Part shown: positions 57,364 through 64,000 of the stretch, piece by piece
Layout: every line of letters begins with the position of its first letter
Position numbering within the stretch: the first letter of the stretch is position 1
DNA from: Typhlomys cinereus
Taxonomy: Eukaryota; Chordata; Mammalia; Rodentia; Platacanthomyidae
NCBI GenBank assembly: GCA_023101885.1
Contig: JALPQD010000390.1
Span: 1,103,257-1,167,256 of the forward strand
DNA length: 64,000 nt
Reading direction: 5' to 3'
Translations under genes and position numbers: made by a program
Notes under the pieces: generated by a model
Told to the model about the DNA's origin: nothing
The model's database searches: none
Seen by the model: the letters and a program-made list of their open reading frames with translations, nothing else

Positions 57364-57600
57364 CTTTTGTGTGTGTGTATTAGAGAGCACTATGTAAAAC
57401 CAAGGCTCTTCAGGAGTCATCCTGGATTGCTTTTACCTCCTTTTGGCTTCACTCTGGGATTTCCCCAGGCTCTATCCACCAGAGCCTGAAGTACAAGCAC
57501 CACCATTTCTGCCTGGCATTTTTATGTGGGATCTGGGATCTGAATTCAGGTCCTTCTGCTTCAAAAGCAAAGTCTTAAGCCTTATGCCATCTCTCCAGTT
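57364..57600 (-). mobile_element. tRNA-headed SINE (older subfamily)
   Basis: A short TG tract, GAGAGCACTATGTAAAACC, GCTTCACTCTGGGATTTCCCCAGGCTC, and a right end ATGCCATCTCTCCAG follow the order of the copies at 18.1 and 43.5 kb. Decayed. Confidence 0.75.
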
Positions 57601-58034
57601 CTCACACATTTTGCTTTGAGTCACAATTAAATCTACTATTTTATACCACATTGCTAGTTTTCTTTCTTATGTTTAATCATAGCAATTTCTTTCTCTCTGT
57701 TTTATAACCATCAATGTCATTTATAAACTACATTTTATATTGTTACTATGTCATAAGGCTATGTGAAGAACTGGTGGCAGGACTCTGAACCTATGCACCT
57801 TCCCATATTCTTTGATCACCATAAAGATGTTTACTTAACCTTGTTGAACTACCTTCTTCTTCTTTTATTATTATTCATGAGCTCCCATATACACAGAGTT
57901 GAACTGATAATTTTATTTTCAGCAGCTTTTGATTTAATGCTCTTTCTTCTGCCTCCCTCTTGCCTCTGAGTCGAACAACCTCATAGCCTTTCTCTTGATG
58001 AACTTTACTGAAGGTAGACACAAAGTTTTCTCTA
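57601..58034. other. Intergenic, no gene seen
   Basis: No supported feature. Confidence 0.5.
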
Positions 58035-58450
58035 CCTAACCACATGCCATAGTTAGGCACAGGTGTCAATTTGACTGTTGAGAGGTTGAGCTCTGGGCAC
58101 AGTTGTAGAGAGTTGATGGTTGACTTAAGCCCAGAGCAAACTTGAAGGAAATTGTCCAGCTGATGGGGAAGACACAGCCCATGGTGGATGGGATTAGACC
58201 CTGGATAAATCACAGAGAGCTGGTTGAGAGTTGGCATCCTTCTGTACACTTGCCTAGACATGCTGGTCTGGCAAGTAAGGATTGTCCATCTCTCAGCCGT
58301 TATGCAGTGATGGTGTGGCCAGTTCCCTCAGCCCTGGTGTTGGTGCATGCTCTCCTATCAAGCTGGACTATGAACTGTAACCGGACTGTCATAAGAAAGT
58401 AAACTCCTTGTTCCCTTAAGCTGTGTGATGGTCATTTATCAGCAACCATG
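58035..58450 (-). repeat. Interspersed repeat, family copy 3 (inverted)
   Basis: The complement follows 40060-40520 from GCTGATAAATGACCATCACACAGC to CAGGTGTCAATTTGACTG-type landmarks along its whole length. It lacks the internal triplication of copy 1, so this copy gives the better view of the original unit of about 415 bp. Confidence 0.85.
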
Positions 58451-61400
58451 GAGATGACTGCAATACCACAGTTATCATCTCTTTATGGGAACTTGTGTAC
58501 AGTCTGGGCACTTCTGCATTTTTCACTCTCTGTTATTCTGTTGGATTTTCTGATGTATATTTTGAGGGAAATAAGAATAGATAAAAATATTTTCTTAAAA
58601 GAAAGTGAAATATTATGATAATTTTACTAAAGTTCTATCCAACAGAATTCCTATTAAAAAAATTTGTGAACATCCAACTTTGGCACAATTCCATGAGAAA
58701 TAGTAAGCACAAAGGAGTTCTACTTGTACCTACACATTTCTACACAACTTTATTTATTGAAAGCAGAGTAAGAGAAAACAAGTGAAAGGACTGTTTTTTT
58801 TGTCAGAAAGATAAATTTTATTCAAAAGAGTAAATGTCTTCTTCTTACTTCAGAAAATTTTCAATACCAAGGTAAAAAAAATGGAGAAGGAGGGTGAATA
58901 TGCTTAGCAAGAATAGAGAAGGGCAATAGTTACCACACGAAGACTTAGCATTTAGTGTGAGCATTAATCACTGCATTAAAACATGAAATACTTGTTGATC
59001 TTTTATCTGTGTTTTCTATAATAAGTATGCCAGCTCTTTCCTTTTGTCTCATCATTCTTTTTCTGCTGATGTATTTTAGATTGTACTTTATCATAGTTGC
59101 TAATGAAGCTCATGATGAAATGAAGTATTCAGTTACATGCATGTGTTCACACAATAATATCATTCTCAACCTTGTCAAAACACCCCCTTCTTGTTCATAT
59201 GTATGATTTTCAAAATGACTCTGTTGTATGGTTCTCTTATTCACAAGTCAGATCAATACCTGATTTTGTTTCAGTGGTTCCTTGGTGTCATAATGCAGTC
59301 TTGGCAATAGGTTGCTTAAAGCTCTTCACAAAGGTCATTTGGTCATTGGTCTCCTCTTCCCCCACTAGTTGTTACTTCATAACTATCAGGTCTCATGAAT
59401 TGTTTACTGATGCTTGAAGTAAATATCCATATTTGCAAGCTACTTCTAGGTGTTTTGTTATTCCTGCCTGAAAAATATATATATATAGTCAAATGACTTT
59501 GGATCAGTAAAACTATATAGCTTACGTTCCTGGATTTTCAGTGTTTTGACTGTAAATAAAATTAATTCTTTTATTACATTCTCATGTATTGCAATGAGAA
59601 ATAAAATGTTTCAGTTAGATCTTCATACATTTGTTGTTTCTCCAGTATATTCCCTGAGTCTAGTGTCTATATATTTTCTATTTTTACCTCATTATTTGAC
59701 TCTACACAAGAAAATAAGTCAGGGCCTACAAATCCCTTAAGTCTTTCACACAACTGTTCACATATATTTTTTTTTTCTTTCCTTGAGTTGTCTAGTGTTT
59801 TCCTCACTGGGAAATAGATAAGGGGACATGAAAGCAATTTTGCTTCAATTCTCTTAAGAAATAATTGAGGAATAATAAACAGAGAAAATTATAAGATGTT
59901 TCCTTTGGGAACACTGCAAACAATCAGAAAAAAAAACATAAATTATTCTTCTTCAAAGGAAAAAACAAAGAAGAATTTAAGAGAAAGATATCTGCATCTT
60001 CATGAGTGGAGTGATGGTAAGAGTTGTCATAGGACTTGTGATGATCTGTTCTTTAAAATCAATCACTGCTGAAGTGCACCGGTAACTGTTTTTCTAGTTC
60101 TAAGAGCTGATTCCTCCAAGTACGATGTAAAAAATCCAATACTTGCTTTGGTAATCATTTGCCTCTTTCACAAGCATTTTATTTGTTTGGATAGAAATGC
60201 TATTTTGAGACCTGAGCCAGTGATTTAGACTTCCTTCAAAGTCAAATGTGGCATTTGGACTGTGAAGGAAAAACTGGTAAGACTGTCAGACTTCTCACCA
60301 GTTACACTTTGTTCTTATCAGGATTTCCTGGTGAAATGTTGTTTCTTTTAATTTTCAGATAAAGGGCAAAGGCTATTGAGTATACAATATGAAATATTTA
60401 AAGAAGAAAATATATTTTTATGAGGATACATAAACTATGACTTTTGAACAGAGTATTTTAAGATTAGTATTTTCATAACTTTATGAAGAAGTGCAAATAA
60501 TTTTATTTAAGGATGTCATGTGCAAAAATATACAGGGTTTTGGTCATTTGTCTTGCTTTGCTAATAATTTTTTAATTGAGAAACCAGTGAACTCTTGCTC
60601 ACAGAAAGTAATTTCTAATATATATAGAAACTGATAAATCAACTTCTCTTTGTACTTTTGGCTTCTGCCTGGTCCACTTTTGTCTGTGAGACCATTTTCC
60701 CTATGTATGTGCACATATTCTAAACAGACAGAAATGTTCACTGTCATACAAGAAACCTGGAAAGATGAAGAATCCTAGACACTTTCAGAGGTACATATTA
60801 ACTGAATCTGACAATGGAGATAGACCTAACAGACCAAGCAACAGGAATTGTTGACAAAATTTAAGCACATTAAAGTAAAAATAAACAGGACTTACTTTCT
60901 GAATTTGTTTGCTCAGTTAAGTGCATTTTATAAAGCAGCATGATATGTATTTGGTGGAGAGCTAGGTGCTCAGCACATGCTATACAACTTTGAAATTTCC
61001 AAAGCCACTTCTATATTAACTTTGCATTAGTATATGACAGAACTGTTCATCAAATGATATTCTAGAGTTAATGAGTTTCTAAGGTGGAAAAGAAGATCCC
61101 TAAAATCATTCATCACTTTGTGTTATTTTATGGTTCTTATGGGGTGAGGGAGGATCTTGAAAGAAGAGCATGACTCAATAGAGAACCAGCAGAAAACTTC
61201 ATTTAGGAAGAGAAATCAAAGGTCAAAGGTTTGCGGATATCAAGTTCCAATGTGTGCTAATAAGAAGATTTCTATGACTGCAGACAACTATTTTAAACAG
61301 TAGTGTTGGATATGTGTAAGACTTGTTCAAGTTTCTATCTGACATCCGGGAAAGCTAATGCTCCATTTTCTATTCTGACTTGTGTCGGGGTGTAGAAGGG

Positions 61401-61489
61401 GTTGGAGAATAAGGCAGGTATACTCTTGGGAGTATAGGTGGAGGCTAGATAATCAACCTCTGATTTTTTTTTCAATTACTCTCCATTTT
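58451..61489. other. Intergenic, no gene seen
   Basis: About 3 kb of AT-rich sequence without a repeat, coding region or RNA gene I can support. Confidence 0.55.
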
Positions 61490-61735
61490 CTTACTTTTGA
61501 AACAGGGTCTTTCACAGAACCTGCACTTCACCATTTGAATAAGCTGGTTGACCAGCAATCTTGTAGGATTTTCCTTTCTTTGCCTTGCTGTTACAGGGAT
61601 TAAAGGTGTGTGCCACAACACCCAACATTTGCATGAGTGCTGGAGAAAGAACTCAGGTTTTTATGCTTGCTTTGTTTTTATGCCTCAAGCACCTTCCAGT
61701 TAAGCTATCCCCTCATCCTCTAATATGCATTTGAC
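61490..61735 (-). mobile_element. B4/RSINE-like SINE
   Basis: CTTTTGAAACAGGGTCTTTCACAGAACCTG, ...TTACAGGGATTAAAGGTGTGTGCCAC (B1-like part), then GAGTGCTGGAGAAAGAACTCAGG...TTAAGCTATC (tRNA-like part). This is the known B1-tRNA composite in reverse orientation, moderately decayed. Confidence 0.75.
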
Positions 61736-62704
61736 AAGATAATTGTGAGTCCATATCTATTTGATGGTTGAAAATAGCAATTGCATATCTCTAGGTTTTC
61801 ACTGTAGAGACACTGAATATGAGAAGAAGAGCATTCACACCTGAAACTGTAGTAGGTTCCTGTGTCTAATTATAGAAGCTCCCATTTGTTTTACTGACAT
61901 TCCTAACAAAATTTATTAAATGGATGTTAGCAATTGATACTGAAATATTGAAAATCACAGAACTATATTCTCTGTCCAATTCTAAAAGTCTATAAAAAAT
62001 TCAATGGTTATCAGTATAATAAATATTCAAATTAATGTTTAAATTATTAATATAGCCATCATAAGAATGTTAAAAGATATACATTTAAGTATCATATCTC
62101 CATGTATAATGAAATAAATCATGAAGATTAATAATAGATCCACATTTTATATAGCTTAAAGACTACCAGATCAGGCAGGATTTTCTTCTCTCCAAAAAGA
62201 CTGAGCACACAACTTATAAAATAAGTATGATTATTAGTTGCATGAAAAATTTTGAAATTCAGATGTAAACAAGTGGCAGGTCAAAAACCACTTAAAATCT
62301 ATATGCATGTTAATTTTGTTAAAGAAACTTTAGACCGATTTTCACATTTTTAACATAATTTGTAAATCATCATATAGCTGCTTATGATAAGAATTAGCTA
62401 TCTTGAGCCTTCTAAACATACCCTATTAATCATCAACTACAATAATACCAATATTGGTTGGATATGACAAATGCTTGCAGACATTGATGGGATGTACATC
62501 ATAATGGAATGAGACAGAAAGATTAGTTGCCTGTCTCTGGTATATCTTGCTTTTCAAGTTTCACAATTATGCCTCTGGGTTAGGTGAAACTAAGTCCCCA
62601 AAGAAAATCTCAGAACCACAGTAACAAATTTATTTAAATTTTATTAGTTTCTGTAACCTCAAATTTAATCTTCCATGAAATTTAATCTTGTATGAAAGCT
62701 TATA
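61736..62704. other. Intergenic upstream of an OR, no gene seen
   Basis: AT-rich. Any non-coding 5' exon and promoter of the next receptor would lie here or further left, but I cannot place them. Confidence 0.5.
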
Positions 62705-62724
62705 GAATTTCTTTTTGTTTCCAG
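62705..62724 (+). promoter_or_regulatory. Likely 3' splice site of the OR coding exon
   Basis: GAATTTCTTTTTGTTTCCAG is a textbook pyrimidine tract and CAG, followed by an 18-base 5' UTR remnant and the start at 62743. Confidence 0.8.
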
Positions 62725-62742
62725 ATAGGAAACACTGTCAAA

Positions 62743-63681
62743 ATGGGTCAAAATAATTTAACAATGCCTGTCGAATTCTTTCTGACGGGAGTCACACAGC
62801 GCCCTGAACTGCAGCTACCCTTTTTTGGAGTTTTCCTCCTGATCTACACAGTCACACTGGTGGGCAACCTCGGAATGATCATCCTGACCAAGCTGGACTC
62901 ACACCTACACACACCAATGTATTTTTTTATCAGACACCTGGCTTTTGTTGACCTTGGTAACTCAACTGTCATTTATCCCAAAATGCTGGTCAGCTTTGTT
63001 GTCAATCAAAATAGCATTTCCTCCTATGCTTGTGCCATGCAGATGGCATTCTTTATCACATTCATCATCAGTGAACTGTTCATCTTGTCAGCCATGGCCT
63101 ATGACCGTTACGTGGCCATCTGCAACCCTCTTCTCTACAATGTCATCATGTCTCAGAGACGTTGTCATGTGCTGGTAGGCATTCCATATCTCTACAGTGC
63201 TTTCCAAGCTGTGATGATAACTGCAAAGATTTTCACATTGACTTTCTGTGGATCTATGGTCATCAGCCATTTCTACTGTGATAATGTGGCCATGTTGCTC
63301 ATGCTGTGTTCAAATGCACGAGATATAGAATTACTGATCATACTATTTTCAGCACTTAACTTGATCTCATCCCTCACGGTTGTTTTAGTATCTTACATTC
63401 TGATTCTACTAGCCATATGCCGAATGCATTCAGCGGAAGGCAGGAGAAAAGCGTTCTCCACGTGTGGTTCTCATCTGACTGTGGTGGTGGTGTTTTATGG
63501 GACTTTGCTCTTCATGTACTTGCAACCCAAGTCCACTCACTCCTTTGACACAGATAAAATAACCTCTGTGTTTTACACTTTGGTGATCCCCATGCTTAAC
63601 CCCATGATTTACAGCTTCAGAAACAAGGAAGTAAAGAATGCCTTTATCAGAGTCTTGAATCAATGCAAACTCTGTATTTGA
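62743..63681 (+). CDS. Or8k: Olfactory receptor, OR8K-like
   Basis: A 312-residue odorant receptor, complete. The Met at 62743 was chosen, not the upstream in-frame Met at 62692, because a strong 3' splice site lies between them and MGQNNLT gives the standard N-terminus with glycosylation site N5. GN at 41-42, LHTPMYFF at 55-62, [10 protein letters not shown] at 118-127, KAFSTCGSHLTVV in TM6 and [18 protein letters not shown] in TM7 are present. One oddity: after SHFYCD in extracellular loop 2 the usual PLLPLLCS-type run reads NVAMLLMLCS, so the conserved proline is lost. This is next to the odorant-binding region and may alter specificity, or mark the start of relaxed constraint. Confidence 0.95.
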   Translation: MGQNNLTMPVEFFLTGVTQRPELQLPFFGVFLLIYTVTLVGNLGMIILTKLDSHLHTPMYFFIRHLAFVDLGNSTVIYPKMLVSFVVNQNSISSYACAMQMAFFITFIISELFILSAMAYDRYVAICNPLLYNVIMSQRRCHVLVGIPYLYSAFQAVMITAKIFTLTFCGSMVISHFYCDNVAMLLMLCSNARDIELLIILFSALNLISSLTVVLVSYILILLAICRMHSAEGRRKAFSTCGSHLTVVVVFYGTLLFMYLQPKSTHSFDTDKITSVFYTLVIPMLNPMIYSFRNKEVKNAFIRVLNQCKLCI

Positions 63682-63686
63682 TATTC

Positions 63687-63708
63687 TTATGCAATGTTAT
63701 TTGCATAA
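63687..63708 (+). other. 8-bp hairpin just after the OR stop codon
   Basis: TTATGCAA, loop TGTTAT, TTGCATAA, beginning five bases after the TGA. It is comparable in place, not in sequence, to the hairpin at 30329-30356. Confidence 0.6.
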
Positions 63709-64000
63709 AATATTATAAAGACAATGTTCAATGGATTTTTTTTACTAAGATGTGGGGAATCTCATTATAACATATAGAATATTAAAATTTGTCTTTCATA
63801 GGTACCCAAATAAATTCTTACATTTCAATTGTCAATTAACTTCTTTCTTCCTTGTCATTTCTTATTCCTGGCTCAATGTGTCCTTCAAACTTCTATAGAA
63901 TTGATATTTCACCATTGTGAATATAAGCTAACTCTATATCAGGGATCTATATTTGTTTCATAGGGTTTTTATTTGTTTCTTCTGTTTTGTTTTGTTGGAC
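63709..64000. other. OR 3' flank, no gene seen
   Basis: AT-rich sequence to the end of the window. No polyadenylation site can be assigned with confidence. Confidence 0.45.

Noticed and set aside
1..64000. tRNA, rRNA or microRNA genes
   Set aside because: tRNA-like pieces are all SINE heads with A-rich or CA tails; no cloverleaf with intact arms or other RNA gene was recognised by eye.

Overview
This window is mammalian and almost certainly from a rodent of the mouse/jerboa side (Myodonta). Four single-exon olfactory receptor (OR) coding regions sit among dense rodent-type retroelements: L1 LINEs (one with tandem promoter monomers in its 5' UTR), a tRNA-headed SINE with a B2-like head, B4/RSINE-like SINEs, several LTRs and many CA/TG microsatellites. 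OR5J and OR8K receptors together recall the large rodent OR cluster orthologous to the human 11q12 cluster. The SINE body and the L1 monomers do not look like the mouse or rat families I know, so I do not name a species.

Layout. 1-500: L1 3' end. 3915-17922: an old L1 (minus strand) into which a younger full-length L1 (8774-16040, minus) has inserted, with a 17-bp target duplication; the outer ORF2 lies left of the insert and the outer ORF1 right of it. 17925-21727: a diverged duplicate of the OR5J locus, split by another 5'-truncated L1 (18491-21037) and carrying the 3' half of an OR5J pseudogene. 21.7-29.4 kb: AT-rich intergenic DNA with SINEs, microsatellites and an unusual 240-bp direct repeat. 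29386-30327: OR8K-like receptor. 31283-31727: solo LTR. 31955-40020: a 5'-inverted L1 interrupted by a complete, very young endogenous retrovirus (33850-39872). 44085-45023: intact OR5J receptor (minus), parental-type relative of the pseudogene. 45172-45587 and 50574-51104: further solo LTRs. 54925-55851 and 62743-63681: two more intact OR8K-like receptors (plus).

Most interesting is the 6.0-kb retrovirus-like element. Its two 392-bp LTRs differ at one base, it has a perfect 4-bp target duplication, a tRNA-Pro-type primer binding site and a clean polypurine tract. Between them are: (i) a leader of three ~122-bp tandem units, each with three small hairpins (nine in all) that share a 9-nt loop while the stems co-vary; (ii) an in-frame leader reading frame with a membrane-spanning segment just before a myristoylation-type Gag start, arranged like glycosylated Gag; (iii) a 103-residue mini-Gag in which matrix start and zinc-knuckle nucleocapsid are joined and everything between is missing; (iv) about 4.1 kb of degenerate sequence that includes a fragment of the host gene RTN4 (reticulon-4/Nogo). 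No polymerase or envelope gene is visible, so any mobility must depend on a helper. It looks like a recently active non-autonomous retroelement.

The OR genes need no operon logic: each is an independent one-coding-exon gene with a likely upstream 3' splice site. The rest of the window is retroelement debris and AT-rich sequence in which I see no genes.
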